NCBI RefSeq assembly: GCF_015352455.1
Contig: NZ_JADKPN010000015.1
Location: 1-64,000 of the forward strand
Source of the DNA: Nocardioides islandensis
GTDB taxonomy: Bacteria; Actinomycetota; Actinomycetes; Propionibacteriales; Nocardioidaceae
Length of the DNA: 64,000 bases
Direction: 5' to 3'
Below are positions 7,067 to 15,179 of this stretch, one piece after another (the first letter of the stretch is position 1; the number at the start of each line of letters is the position of its first letter). The notes beneath the pieces were generated by a model. It saw only the letters and a list, made by a program, of their open reading frames with translations, ran no database searches and was not told where the DNA came from. A program made the translations under genes and the position numbers.

Positions 7067-8563
7067 ATGGCCAGCAGTCAGCAACCCACCCAGCGGCCCC
7101 GACGGCACCGGGTGGTGGTCATCGGATCGGGCTTCGGGGGGCTGTTCGGCACCAAGGCCCTCAAGCGCGCGGACGTCGACATCACCCTGGTCGCCCGCAC
7201 CGGCCACCACCTGTTCCAGCCCCTGCTCTACCAGGTGGCGACCGGGATCCTGTCCCAGGGCGAGATCGCCCCGTCGACCCGCGAGATCCTCAGCCGGCAG
7301 GACAACGCCACCGTGCTGCTCGGCGAGGTCACCGCGATCGACCTCGAGGCCCAGACGGTGACCTCGACGGTCCTCGGCCAGGACACCGTGACGGCGTACG
7401 ACTCGCTCATCGTGGCGGCGGGTGCCACGCAGTCGTACTTCGGCAACGACCACTTCGCCGAGGACGCCCCCGGCATGAAGAGCATCGACGACGCGCTGGA
7501 GCTGCGCGGGCGGATCTTCGGGGCCTTCGAGCTCGCCGAGCTCGGCGCGAGCCGGGGGGAGAACGTCGACCACCTGCTGACGTTCGTGGTCGTCGGCGCC
7601 GGGCCCACGGGCGTGGAGATGGCCGGCCAGATCGCCGAGCTCGCGAACCGCACCCTCAAGCGCGACTTCCGCTACATCAACACCCGCAACGCACGGGTGG
7701 TGCTGCTCGACGCGGCGCCGCAGGTGCTGCCGCCGTTCGGGCAGAAGCTCGGCGAGCACACCAAGAAGGACCTGGAGAAGCTCGGCGTCGAGGTCGTCCT
7801 CGGCGCGATGGTCACCGACCTCGACGAGCGCGGCATCGACGTGGCGTACAAGGACGGCCGCACCGAGCGGATCGTCGCGGTCACCAAGATCTGGGCGGCC
7901 GGCGTGCAGGCCAGCCCCCTCGGCCGGACGCTGGCCGAGCAGACCGGCGCCCCGCTCGACCGCGCCGGCCGGATCGGCGTGAACCCCGACCTGACGCTGC
8001 CCGGCCACCCCGAGGTCTTCGTGGTCGGCGACATGATCGCGCTGGACAACCTCCCCGGCGTCGCGCAGGTCGCGATCCAGGGGGCGAAGTACGCCGCCAA
8101 GGCGATCGAGCGGCGGATCGAGGGCAAGCCCCCGCAGCGGCCGTTCAAGTACTTCGACAAGGGCTCGATGGCCACCATCAGCCGGTTCAAGGCGGTCGCG
8201 CTGATCGGCAAGGTACGGCTGACCGGGTTCGTCGCGTGGCTGGCCTGGCTCGGGCTGCACCTGGTGTACATCACCGGGTTCAAGAACCAGCTGACCGCGC
8301 TGATGCACTGGTTCGTGTCGTTCCTCGGCCGCGGCCGTGCCGAGCGCACCACCACCGAGCAGCAGATCTTCGCCCGGGCCGCGCTGCAGCGGCTCAAGGG
8401 CGGCGCCGCCGACCTCGTGTCGGCACCGGGCGCCTACGACCGGGCGCAGGAGATCCTCGAGGTCAGCCGGCGCGCGGAGCTCGAGGAGCGGGCGCTGGAG
8501 GAGGTGCGGCTCACCGACTCCGGCGAGCGCGGCAGCCACCTGGACCGGGCGGACCAGCGCTGA
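7067..8563 (+). CDS. ndh: Type II NADH:quinone dehydrogenase
   Basis: A 498-aa NDH-2, a single-subunit, non-proton-pumping enzyme that passes electrons from NADH to menaquinone. The FAD-binding motif IGSGFGGLFG sits near residue 20 and the NADH-binding VVGAGPTGVEMAG near residues 174-186. FVVGDM near residue 320 contacts FAD, and AIQGAKYAAKAI is the quinone-site segment. A hydrophobic region at about 385-425 would anchor it in the membrane. GCAGGAGGA lies 9 nt before ATG. The C-terminal 70 residues are charged and beyond the usual fold. It is divergent from the ATPase-regulator gene across a 250-bp gap. Confidence 0.95.
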   Translation: MASSQQPTQRPRRHRVVVIGSGFGGLFGTKALKRADVDITLVARTGHHLFQPLLYQVATGILSQGEIAPSTREILSRQDNATVLLGEVTAIDLEAQTVTSTVLGQDTVTAYDSLIVAAGATQSYFGNDHFAEDAPGMKSIDDALELRGRIFGAFELAELGASRGENVDHLLTFVVVGAGPTGVEMAGQIAELANRTLKRDFRYINTRNARVVLLDAAPQVLPPFGQKLGEHTKKDLEKLGVEVVLGAMVTDLDERGIDVAYKDGRTERIVAVTKIWAAGVQASPLGRTLAEQTGAPLDRAGRIGVNPDLTLPGHPEVFVVGDMIALDNLPGVAQVAIQGAKYAAKAIERRIEGKPPQRPFKYFDKGSMATISRFKAVALIGKVRLTGFVAWLAWLGLHLVYITGFKNQLTALMHWFVSFLGRGRAERTTTEQQIFARAALQRLKGGAADLVSAPGAYDRAQEILEVSRRAELEERALEEVRLTDSGERGSHLDRADQR

Positions 8564-8577
8564 GGCTCTGAGCCCCG

Positions 8578-9060
8578 TCAGACCCCGTGGTGGTAGGCGT
8601 GCAGCACCCGCATGAACGCCTTCGGGTCGACCATCGTCCGGTCGATGACGAACGGCGTGTTCGCCGGGCGCTCGATCAGCACCTTCCAGCGGCTGCTGCG
8701 CGGTGAGCCCTGCACGCGGATGATCGTGTAGTGGCTGGTCAGGTCGAACCGCTCGGTGCGGCCGGACCGGCGGGCCTCCAGCACGCCGCCGTGGACGTGC
8801 AGGTGCGCGACGGTCGTGCTGGCCCACGAGGCCCAGAAGACCACGGTCAGCGCGCCCAGCGTCGCGGCGATGCCGTAGGTCGTCGTGGTGCGCTCCTCGT
8901 ACGCCAGGTACGCGCCGTACGCCGTCGCACCCATGGAGACCAGCAGCATCAGTCCCAGGAACCGGCGGCTGCCGCCGCGCGGCTTGAACTCGACCGAGTA
9001 GACGGACGGGTCGACGACGCGACGTCCTGTCACCGGGTCGTGGGCACTCACGGAAAGCAA
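8578..9060 (-). CDS. Hypothetical membrane protein with PH-like C-terminal half
   Basis: A 160-aa protein of unknown role. Two hydrophobic helices (about 35-55 and 62-85) are followed by a soluble beta-rich part (HLHVHGGVLEARRSGRTERF onward) reminiscent of bacterial PH-like membrane proteins. A TTG start at 9060 is chosen since GGAG lies 6 nt upstream; GTG at 9051 would sit 15 nt from it. It converges on ndh with a 14-base gap, and tRNA-Lys lies upstream on the same strand. Confidence 0.6.
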   Translation of the reverse strand: MLSVSAHDPVTGRRVVDPSVYSVEFKPRGGSRRFLGLMLLVSMGATAYGAYLAYEERTTTTYGIAATLGALTVVFWASWASTTVAHLHVHGGVLEARRSGRTERFDLTSHYTIIRVQGSPRSSRWKVLIERPANTPFVIDRTMVDPKAFMRVLHAYHHGV

Positions 9061-9163
9061 AATAGTCTCCTAGCGGCACCGATGGCACCGGAACGCGCAA
9101 GGTGGTCTGAACCGCTCACGGACCGGTCATCGTGGCGCGACCGGCCGACACGTCTGCCGGGCG

Positions 9164-9236
9164 TAGGCCCCGTGGGACTCGAACCCACAACCTAAGGATT
9201 AAAAGTCCTCAGCTCTGCCAATTGAGCTAGGGGCCC
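9164..9236 (-). tRNA. tRNA-Lys(TTT)
   Basis: On the minus strand a 73-nt cloverleaf starts GGGCCCC and ends GGGGCCT plus discriminator A. The anticodon loop CTTTTAA gives TTT, and the T arm is GTGGGTTCGAGTCCCAC. CCA is not encoded. Confidence 0.97.
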
Positions 9237-9320
9237 GCGAGGCCCGCCACTCGGTCGGGCCCGCAGGTGGTCAGGATAGGGCCGTCCCGATTTCCACCCC
9301 GATGGGCGTAGGCCGGACGG

Positions 9321-9351
9321 TTGTCATCCCCGTAGCCCGGGTTGGTAGTCT
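9321..9351 (+). promoter_or_regulatory. Candidate cold-shock gene promoter with long leader
   Basis: TTGTCA at 9321-9326 and TAGTCT at 9346-9351 lie 19 nt apart, and the latter is preceded by TGG, giving an extended -10. A start near 9358 would leave a leader of about 165 nt before the ATG at 9524. Long structured leaders are typical of cspA-type mRNAs. No other gene occupies 9237-9523. This is pattern matching only. Confidence 0.4.
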
Positions 9352-9523
9352 TCTCCACGCATCAGGTGCAAGTTCCAGCAGGTCAAACGCCCGCGGAGTT
9401 TGTGATCCGACGGCGTTTCGACCACGTGCGATCCACTCACGCAAGTCGAGGCGGCGTGTCACCGCCCCTGGTGTGGGTCGCCGAGGTGGCGGCTCCCGCC
9501 CCGATGAAGGAGTAACGAGCGCA

Positions 9524-9727
9524 ATGGCTCAGGGCACCGTGAAGTGGTTCAACGCCGAGAAGGGTTTCGGCTTCATCGCACAGGAGGACGGCGGCGACGA
9601 CGTCTTCGTGCACTACTCGGCTATCCAGACGCAGGGCTACAAGTCCCTGGACGAGAACCAGAAGGTCGAGTTCGACGTCACCCAGGGCCCGAAGGGCCCG
9701 CAGGCGGAGAACGTCCGCCCGCTCTGA
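9524..9727 (+). CDS. Cold-shock protein
   Basis: A 67-aa single CSD-fold protein that binds single-stranded RNA and DNA and melts RNA structure in the cytoplasm. RNP-1 (KGFGFI) and RNP-2 (VFVHYS) are intact, and the N-terminus GTVKWFNAEKG is canonical. AAGGAG lies 11 nt before the ATG. The ORF could be read upstream, but that part encodes no family sequence. A strong terminator follows at 9761-9794, so it is monocistronic. Confidence 0.97.
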   Translation: MAQGTVKWFNAEKGFGFIAQEDGGDDVFVHYSAIQTQGYKSLDENQKVEFDVTQGPKGPQAENVRPL

Positions 9728-9760
9728 CGAGCGGTCGGGTCACCGACTGAATCGACTTCG

Positions 9761-9794
9761 CACGAGGCCCCGCCCACCAGGGCGGGGCCTCGTG
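9761..9794 (+). terminator. Strong hairpin terminator after the cold-shock gene
   Basis: A perfect 14-bp stem, CACGAGGCCCCGCC at 9761-9774 with its complement at 9781-9794, has a six-base loop. It starts 34 nt after the cold-shock stop codon. Confidence 0.9.
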
Positions 9795-9962
9795 GCGTCA
9801 CCCGGGTGAGTCGCCATCGCCTCGTCTATACCGGGTCGCGAACAGTTCGTCGAAAGTTCTGGCCCGCGGCGGCGGAGGGTTTAGGTTTTTACTGCACGGG
9901 GAAGATGGCTTCGGGGGCATGGCTGGCTGCTGCGCGTGGCCGGGAAGCTGAGGGGAGAGGGC

Positions 9963-10121
9963 GTGCACGACCAGTTCGACGTCACGCTGGAAGACCAGGA
10001 CCTGCTCCGTGAGGTGGAGCTCACGACCAACCTGATCATCGCGGCCAGTGAGACCGACGAGCACCTGTCGCTCGACGAGATCGACGCGATCCTGGGTGTC
10101 GCGCGCCCGTCGGCGGGCTGA
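9963..10121 (+). CDS. Small acidic protein of unknown function
   Basis: A 52-aa ORF from GTG at 9963, with GGGGAGAGG 5 nt upstream. It is acidic and predicted helical (DQFDVTLEDQDLLREVELT, then HLSLDEIDAILGV) and has no Cys, signal or membrane segment. A start at 9936 would add nine basic residues ahead of the SD. The LSLDEIDAILG tail looks like a conserved helix, and small proteins of this kind recur in actinomycetes, but I cannot name a family. The 170-base upstream stretch, which includes a T-run at 9893-9897, holds no other gene. Confidence 0.6.
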   Translation: MHDQFDVTLEDQDLLREVELTTNLIIAASETDEHLSLDEIDAILGVARPSAG

Positions 10122-10143
10122 GACCGCCCCGTCTGCCGCTTGC

Positions 10144-10160
10144 ATACCCTCGGGGGGTAC
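10144..10160. promoter_or_regulatory. CsoR-type copper operator
   Basis: ATACCCTCGGGGGGTAC is a GC-cored pseudopalindrome (TACCC...GGGTA) of the kind bound by CsoR repressors. It ends 9 nt before the csoR ATG and could overlap a -10 element (TACCAT, 10158-10163). I infer that copper-free CsoR binds here and represses its own operon. Confidence 0.65.
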
Positions 10161-10169
10161 CATGGTGCC

Positions 10170-10460
10170 ATGGCCCACGAGCACGGCTACATCTCCCGCA
10201 AGGACGACTACCTGACGCGCCTGCGGCGCATCGAGGGACAGGCCCGCGGCCTGCAGCGGATGGTCGACGAGGAGAAGTACTGCATCGACATCCTCACCCA
10301 GGTCTCGGCGATGACCAAGGCCCTCCACGCCGTCTCCATCGGCCTGCTGGAGGACCACATGAACCACTGCGTCGTGGACGCTGCCCGCGCCGGCGACGAG
10401 GAGGCCCGCGAGAAGGTCGCCGAGGCTACCGAGGCCATCGCCCGGCTGGTGAGGTCCTGA
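10170..10460 (+). CDS. csoR: Copper-sensing repressor CsoR
   Basis: A 96-aa all-helical DUF156/CsoR protein. The Cu(I) ligands are visible as the C-H-C set: Cys in EEKYCIDIL (about 40), His in MTKALHAVS and Cys in HMNHCVV. The N-terminal helix with RLRRIEGQARGL is the DNA-contact and oligomer surface. ATG 10170 is chosen because the operator lies directly upstream; the earlier ATG at 10140 would put the operator inside the gene. Copper binding releases DNA and derepresses the downstream efflux genes. Its TGA overlaps the copZ ATG by one base. Confidence 0.93.
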   Translation: MAHEHGYISRKDDYLTRLRRIEGQARGLQRMVDEEKYCIDILTQVSAMTKALHAVSIGLLEDHMNHCVVDAARAGDEEAREKVAEATEAIARLVRS

Positions 10461-10663
10461 TGACCACCACGTCCGTCACCGTCCAGGGCATGACCTGCGG
10501 GCACTGCGTCGCCTCGGTCACCGAGGAGCTCTCCGAGATCGCCGGGGTCCGGGCGGTCGACGTCGTGCTCGAGACCGGAGCCGTGACCATCACCAGCGAC
10601 GCCCCGCTCGACCCGGCCGACGTCGAGTCCGCCGTGACCGAGGCGGGGTACGCGCTGGCCTGA
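10460..10663 (+). CDS. copZ: Copper chaperone CopZ (HMA domain)
   Basis: A 67-aa single heavy-metal-associated domain with GMTCGHC at 10-16, the two Cys being the Cu(I) ligands. The ferredoxin-like fold is complete through EAGYAL at the C-terminus. It takes up cytoplasmic Cu(I) and hands it to the CopA ATPase encoded two genes downstream. It starts inside the csoR stop (TGATG). Confidence 0.95.
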   Translation: MTTTSVTVQGMTCGHCVASVTEELSEIAGVRAVDVVLETGAVTITSDAPLDPADVESAVTEAGYALA

Positions 10664-10679
10664 GGGCCGGGGACCGGCC

Positions 10680-10826
10680 ATGCGCACCGTCGACCGGGTG
10701 CTCGCGTTCGTCTGTGCGGTGAGCGCCGTCTTCGCGCTGTCGTTCGCCGCCGGCCGCATCGTCGGACCGGTGGGAGCGGGCGACCAACCTCCGGTTCCGG
10801 TGCAGGAGCACGACGGTGGCCACTGA
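10680..10826 (+). CDS. Single-helix membrane peptide in the copper operon
   Basis: A 48-aa ORF from ATG 10680, 16 nt after copZ and overlapping the copA start by 11 bases. Residues about 5-28 (DRVLAFVCAVSAVFALSFAA) form one membrane helix. The tail PPVPVQEHDGGH is polar and holds two His that could touch copper on the outer face. It resembles the N-terminal anchor of longer membrane proteins seen in actinobacterial cop operons, here cut short after the helix. Its place inside the operon and tight overlap argue that it is translated. Confidence 0.6.
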   Translation: MRTVDRVLAFVCAVSAVFALSFAAGRIVGPVGAGDQPPVPVQEHDGGH

Positions 10827-12966
10827 CCGGCCCGTCGTCACCCTCGACATCGAGGGCATGACCTGCGCGTCCTGTGCGACGCGGATCGAGCGCAAGCTCA
10901 ACCGGCTCGACGGCGTCACCGCGTCGGTCAGCTACGCCACCGAGAAGGCGGTCGTCAGCCACCCCGACACGGTCAGCACCGAGGACCTCCTGGCCACGGT
11001 CTCGGCCGCCGGGTACGTCGCGACGGTGCCGGCCGTCGTACCGCCGGGCGGGCCGGACCGCCACGACGTCGAGCTCGCCGGCTTGCGGCGGCGGCTGGTC
11101 GTGAGCGCCGTGCTGTCGCTGCCGGTCGTGCTGACGTCGATGGTGCCGGCGTTCCGGTTCGAGGGCTGGGAGTGGGTCGCGCTGGTGTTGGCCGCGCCGG
11201 TGGCGGTGTGGGGCGCCTGGCCGTTCCACCGGGCGACGTGGGCCAACCTGCGGCACGGCGAGACGACGATGGACACGCTCGTGTCGCTCGGCGTGGTGGC
11301 GTCGTTCGGCTGGTCCGTCGTGGTGCTCCTCGCCCGCGCCCTCGGTGCCGACGACTCCGCGCACGTGTACCTTGAGGTGGCGGCGGGCGTGACGACGTTC
11401 CTGCTGCTCGGGAGGTACCTGGAGAAGCGCGCCCGGCGACGGGCCGGGGAGGCGCTGCGCAGCCTGCTGGAGCTCGGCGCCCGCGACGTCGCGGTGCTGC
11501 GGGACGGCGTGGAGTCGCGGGTGCCGGTCGAGCAGCTGCGCGTGGGCACGGAGTTCGTGGTGCGACCGGGCGAGAAGGTGGCCACCGACGGTGTGGTCGT
11601 CGCCGGCACGTCCGCCGTGGACGCCTCGTTGCTGACCGGTGAGTCGGTCCCGGTGGAGGTCGGACCCGGCGACACCGTGGCCGGGGCGACCGTGAACGTC
11701 GGCGGCCGGCTGGTCGTGCGCGCGACGCGGGTGGGGTCCGAGACGCAGCTGGCGCAGATGGCGCGGCTGGTGGACGCCGCGCAGAACGGCCGGTCCGACG
11801 TGCAGCGGCTCGCGGACCGGGTCTCGGAGGTGTTCGTGCCGACCGTGGTCGCGCTGGCCGCGGGCACGCTGGGCTTCTGGCTCGGCACGGGCGCGCGGCC
11901 GGAGGTCGCGTTCACGGCCGCGGTCGCCGTCCTGATCGTGGCCTGCCCGTGCGCGCTCGGCCTGGCCACGCCCACCGCTCTCATGGTCGGGACCGGCCGT
12001 GGGGCGCAGCTGGGCATCCTGATCCGCGGACCCGAGGTCCTGGAGGACACCCGTCGAGTCGACACGGTCGTCCTCGACAAGACGGGCACCGTGACGAGCG
12101 GCCGGATGACGCTGGCGTCGGTGGTGGCGGCGCACGGGTGGGCCGACGGGGACGTGCTGCGCCTGGCCTCCTCGGTCGAGGCCGGCTCCGAGCACCCGGT
12201 CGGCCGGGCGGTGGCGGCGGCGTACGACGACGTGCTGCCGGCACTGACCGAGTTCTCCGAGTCGGCAGGGTACGGCGTGCGCGGCACGGTCGAGGGCCGG
12301 CTGGTCGAGGTGGGCCGACCGTCCGAGGACCTGCCGGCGCCGCTCGCCGCCGCGGTCGACGCCGCGCAGGACGCCGGCCGCACCGCCGCGGTCGTGCACG
12401 TGGACGGAGCGCCCGCCGGCGTCGTGGTCGTCGCGGACCTGGTCCGGCCGACGTCCGCCGAGGCCGTGGTCGCCCTCCGGCGGCTGGGCCTCGCGCCCGT
12501 GCTGCTGACCGGCGACAGCGAGCGGACCGCGCGGGCGGTGGCCGCCGAGGTCGGCATCGAGGAGGTGCTCGCCGAGGTGGACCCGGCCGGCAAGGTCGCC
12601 GCCGTACGCCGCCTCCAGGAGCAGGGCCGCGTGGTGGCCGTGGTCGGGGACGGGGTCAACGACGCGGCGGCGCTCGCGCAGGCCGACCTCGGGCTGGCCA
12701 TGGGCACCGGCTCCGACATCGCCGTCCAGGCTGCCGACCTGACGCTGGTACGTGCCGACCTGCTCGCCGCCGCCGACGCCGTGCGCCTCTCCCGCGCCAC
12801 CCTCGGCATCATCCGCACCAACCTGGCCTGGGCGTTCGGCTACAACGTCGTGGCCCTCCCGCTGGCCGCCGCCGGTCTCCTCGACCCGATGATCGCCGGC
12901 GCCGCCATGGCCTTCTCGTCCGTCGCCGTCGTCACCAACAGCCTGCGGCTGCGGTCCTTTCGCTGA
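10816..12966 (+). CDS. copA: Copper-exporting P1B-type ATPase
   Basis: A 716-aa Cu(I)-efflux ATPase. One N-terminal HMA domain carries GMTCASC at 14-20. Eight membrane helices include the CPC transport motif (ACPCALGLATP). The actuator loop has LTGES, the phosphorylation site is DKTGT, the nucleotide domain has the P1B-specific EHPVG, and the hinge is GDGVNDAAAL. It is the effector of the csoR-copZ operon and pumps Cu(I) out at the cost of ATP. The GTG start lies within the preceding small gene. Length fits the family. Confidence 0.96.
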   Translation: MATDRPVVTLDIEGMTCASCATRIERKLNRLDGVTASVSYATEKAVVSHPDTVSTEDLLATVSAAGYVATVPAVVPPGGPDRHDVELAGLRRRLVVSAVLSLPVVLTSMVPAFRFEGWEWVALVLAAPVAVWGAWPFHRATWANLRHGETTMDTLVSLGVVASFGWSVVVLLARALGADDSAHVYLEVAAGVTTFLLLGRYLEKRARRRAGEALRSLLELGARDVAVLRDGVESRVPVEQLRVGTEFVVRPGEKVATDGVVVAGTSAVDASLLTGESVPVEVGPGDTVAGATVNVGGRLVVRATRVGSETQLAQMARLVDAAQNGRSDVQRLADRVSEVFVPTVVALAAGTLGFWLGTGARPEVAFTAAVAVLIVACPCALGLATPTALMVGTGRGAQLGILIRGPEVLEDTRRVDTVVLDKTGTVTSGRMTLASVVAAHGWADGDVLRLASSVEAGSEHPVGRAVAAAYDDVLPALTEFSESAGYGVRGTVEGRLVEVGRPSEDLPAPLAAAVDAAQDAGRTAAVVHVDGAPAGVVVVADLVRPTSAEAVVALRRLGLAPVLLTGDSERTARAVAAEVGIEEVLAEVDPAGKVAAVRRLQEQGRVVAVVGDGVNDAAALAQADLGLAMGTGSDIAVQAADLTLVRADLLAAADAVRLSRATLGIIRTNLAWAFGYNVVALPLAAAGLLDPMIAGAAMAFSSVAVVTNSLRLRSFR

Positions 12967-13055
12967 GGTGCCAGGAATCGCGCGATCGCGGCCGTACGAC
13001 AGATTTCCGGCTGCCGGATCTGCAGTTCGACCGCGATCGCGCCGAAATCGGCACC
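12967..13055. terminator. Nested palindromes between convergent genes, likely bidirectional terminator
   Basis: The whole 90-bp gap between copA and the next gene is folded by inverted repeats: GGTGCC at 12967-12972 with GGCACC at 13050-13055; CGCGATCGCGG at 12981-12991 with CCGCGATCGCG at 13031-13041; and an inner CAGAT(TT)CCGGC/GCCGGATCTG pair at 13000-13022 with a small bulge. It would end transcripts from both sides. Confidence 0.6.
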
Positions 13056-13056
13056 C

Positions 13057-14112
13057 TCAGCAGGTCGCGAAGAGGACCGGGCCGGTGGAGAGGTCGCCGA
13101 GGATCGCGGCGCGGGGCTTGGGGTCGAGGTCGAGCGTCACCACGGGGCCGTCGGCGCGGGCGGAGGCGAGGGTGAAGCGGTCGGCGAAGTCGCCGCCCTG
13201 GCCGACAGCGGGGCCGGAGGCGAGGGCGGCGCGGCTGTCGGCGTTCGTGCGCGCCTGGTCGTCGGTCTCGAACTCCATCGCCACCCGTACCTCCCGCTGG
13301 CCGGTCCGCGCCATCGCGAAGGCGAGGTACGGGTCGACGGTGCCCGCCTCGGCGACCAGGTCGGCCGCCTGGGCCTGGTCGTCCGCGTCGGCCTGGGCCA
13401 TGGCGAGCGCGCCGCAGGCGTAGTCGCCGGAGTACACCGCGGCGGACAACGGGGAGCCGACCGCGTCGGCGACCGCGGCGAGCCCCTCGACGCGCGGCCC
13501 GTCACCCCGGACGGCGTCCACCGCGGTCCGCACGTACGCCGCCTGGTCCGAGGCCAGCACGAGGTGGTCGTCGGCCAGCAGCGCGACGTACCCGAGCTCC
13601 GGCGTGAGGTCCGGGGAGATCTGCGAGACCAGGTCGGGGCCTCCGGCCCAGACGCCGTCGTCGGCGTCCGGCCGCGGGTACCCGAGCTCCTCGAGCCGGT
13701 TCCCGATGTCGCCGAAGTCGGTGCCGTCGGGCAGGTGGAGGGTGACCACCGCTCCCTGCTCGGACTGGCTGAACAGCTCCCAGTCCGCGGTCGCGGGGGA
13801 GAAGCCGAAGGACTGCTGGAGGACCGGCGCCGACTGCACGATCGCCGAGGTGGACGTGAGGTCGTCGGAGAAGCCACGGTCGAGCAGGTCGCGCAGGTCC
13901 TGGGCGCTGGACCGCGCGCCGGTGTCGGCGCCGACCGCACGCCGTACGGCGGCCCAGTCGGTCCACGAGATCCGCTCGGTGCCCTCGGGTGCGGAAGCGA
14001 CCGCCCGGGCGAACTCGCCCTGCCGGGCGTGCTGCCACCAGCGGTAGCCGAGGCCGGCGGCGACCACGACCAGGGACACGACCAGCACCGCGACGACCGT
14101 CCTGCGCACCAC
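13057..14112 (-). CDS. Membrane-anchored exported protein of unknown function
   Basis: A 351-aa protein with an N-terminal helix (residues 4-22, TVVAVLVVSLVVVAAGLGY) preceded by Arg residues, so it is an uncleaved anchor or signal peptide. The rest is an acidic exterior domain with no family motif I recognise. It ends in a Cys (FATC) with another in SGDYACGAL, possibly a disulfide. The GTG/ATG region at 14112 is divergent from mutT1, 39 bases away. It may have a cell-envelope role. Confidence 0.6.
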   Translation of the reverse strand: MVRRTVVAVLVVSLVVVAAGLGYRWWQHARQGEFARAVASAPEGTERISWTDWAAVRRAVGADTGARSSAQDLRDLLDRGFSDDLTSTSAIVQSAPVLQQSFGFSPATADWELFSQSEQGAVVTLHLPDGTDFGDIGNRLEELGYPRPDADDGVWAGGPDLVSQISPDLTPELGYVALLADDHLVLASDQAAYVRTAVDAVRGDGPRVEGLAAVADAVGSPLSAAVYSGDYACGALAMAQADADDQAQAADLVAEAGTVDPYLAFAMARTGQREVRVAMEFETDDQARTNADSRAALASGPAVGQGGDFADRFTLASARADGPVVTLDLDPKPRAAILGDLSTGPVLFATC

Positions 14113-14151
14113 CCCTCCTCGCCGCTCCCCAGTAATGTGAGACTAACGAGC

Positions 14152-15024
14152 ATGTCGCCTGCGAGCCCGCCGACTGCATCAGCGACGCGGGACGTGCTGG
14201 CCGCCGGCGCCGTCGTGCTGCGCAAGGACGCCGTCCTGCTCGTGCACCGGCCGCGCTACGACGACTGGTCCTTCCCGAAGGGCAAGCTCGACCGCGGGGA
14301 GCTCGCCCCGGTGGCGGCCGTGCGCGAGGTGAGCGAGGAGACCGGCGTACGGATCCGCCTCGGCATGCCGCTCGCGTCCCAGCGCTACCCGAACGGCAAC
14401 CGGATGAAGTCGGTGTCGTACTGGGTGGGCCGCGTCGTCGGCGACCCGGACGTCGGCGGGTACCTGGTGAACGACGAGATCGACGACGTCGCCTGGGTGC
14501 CGCTGGACAAGGCGAGGAAACGCCTGAGCTACAGCTTCGACGTGAGCACCCTCAAGGAGGCGCTGGCGGTCGAGCACCGTACCCACGCGCTCGTGGTGCT
14601 GCGCCACAGCCACGCCTTCTCCCGCAAGGCCTGGCGCAAGGACGACCGGCTGCGCCCGCTGCTGAGCACCGGGAGGCACCAGGCCGAACGGCTGACGCCG
14701 CTGCTGTCGGCGTACGCACCCTCCCGGCTGGTCACCTCCAGCAGCCTGCGCTGCGTGCAGACCGTGGCGCCGTACGCCGCCGCGAGCGGGTGGCCGGTCC
14801 AGGAGGTCGACGGGCTCAGCGAGGAGGACGCGACCGCCGGCTCGGTCGTCGAGGTCGTCGACGAGCTGCTGCAGGCCCGCGAGAGCGCCCTGCTCTGCAC
14901 CCACCGGCCGGTCCTGCCCACCGTGCTCGACGCGCTGGGCATCGAGGCCGACAAGCTCGCCCCCGGCGAGCTGCTGGTCGTGCACCACCGCAAGAGCCGG
15001 GTCCGGGCCGTCGAGCGGTACTGA
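14152..15024 (+). CDS. mutT1: NUDIX hydrolase / histidine phosphatase fusion, MutT1 type
   Basis: A 290-aa two-domain protein. The N-terminal Nudix domain has the box GKLDRGELAPVAAVREV then SEETGV (about 43-65). The C-terminal histidine phosphatase domain begins at LVVLRHSHAF (148-157), and TSSSLRCVQT and LLCTHRPVLP supply the other catalytic residues. In mycobacteria MutT1 converts 8-oxo-(d)GTP to the diphosphate and removes phosphates from diadenosine polyphosphates. There it is next to ppk; here ppk lies 6 kb away beyond pst and pit. The ATG is leader-short, just past the divergent gene. Confidence 0.88.
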   Translation: MSPASPPTASATRDVLAAGAVVLRKDAVLLVHRPRYDDWSFPKGKLDRGELAPVAAVREVSEETGVRIRLGMPLASQRYPNGNRMKSVSYWVGRVVGDPDVGGYLVNDEIDDVAWVPLDKARKRLSYSFDVSTLKEALAVEHRTHALVVLRHSHAFSRKAWRKDDRLRPLLSTGRHQAERLTPLLSAYAPSRLVTSSSLRCVQTVAPYAAASGWPVQEVDGLSEEDATAGSVVEVVDELLQARESALLCTHRPVLPTVLDALGIEADKLAPGELLVVHHRKSRVRAVERY

Positions 15025-15061
15025 TCCCGCCTCGAACTCTTTCGTCCAACCGCAAGTCCTC

Positions 15062-15083
15062 GTTCACCCTCCGTTCACCGTCG
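15062..15083 (+). promoter_or_regulatory. PHO box (PhoP binding site) upstream of pstS
   Basis: Two 11-nt direct repeats, GTTCACCCTCC and GTTCACCGTCG, stand head to tail. GTTCACC repeated every 11 nt is the established PhoP operator of actinomycetes. It ends 96 nt before the pstS start. Low phosphate should activate pstSCAB through PhoR-PhoP. Confidence 0.88.
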
Positions 15084-15179
15084 CCCACGGATCCGGACAC
15101 CTGCGCTCCCTACGTTCGTGAGCGTCAGAGCCGTGTCCGGCACCTGCCGGACGACGACACGAACACAGGAGAGTCCGAA

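Noticed and set aside
6806..9100. A 764-codon minus-strand open frame across ndh
   Set aside because: High-GC DNA leaves antisense frames open. The frame opposite encodes a complete NDH-2 with all motifs, and this one encodes His/Arg/Gly-rich nonsense.
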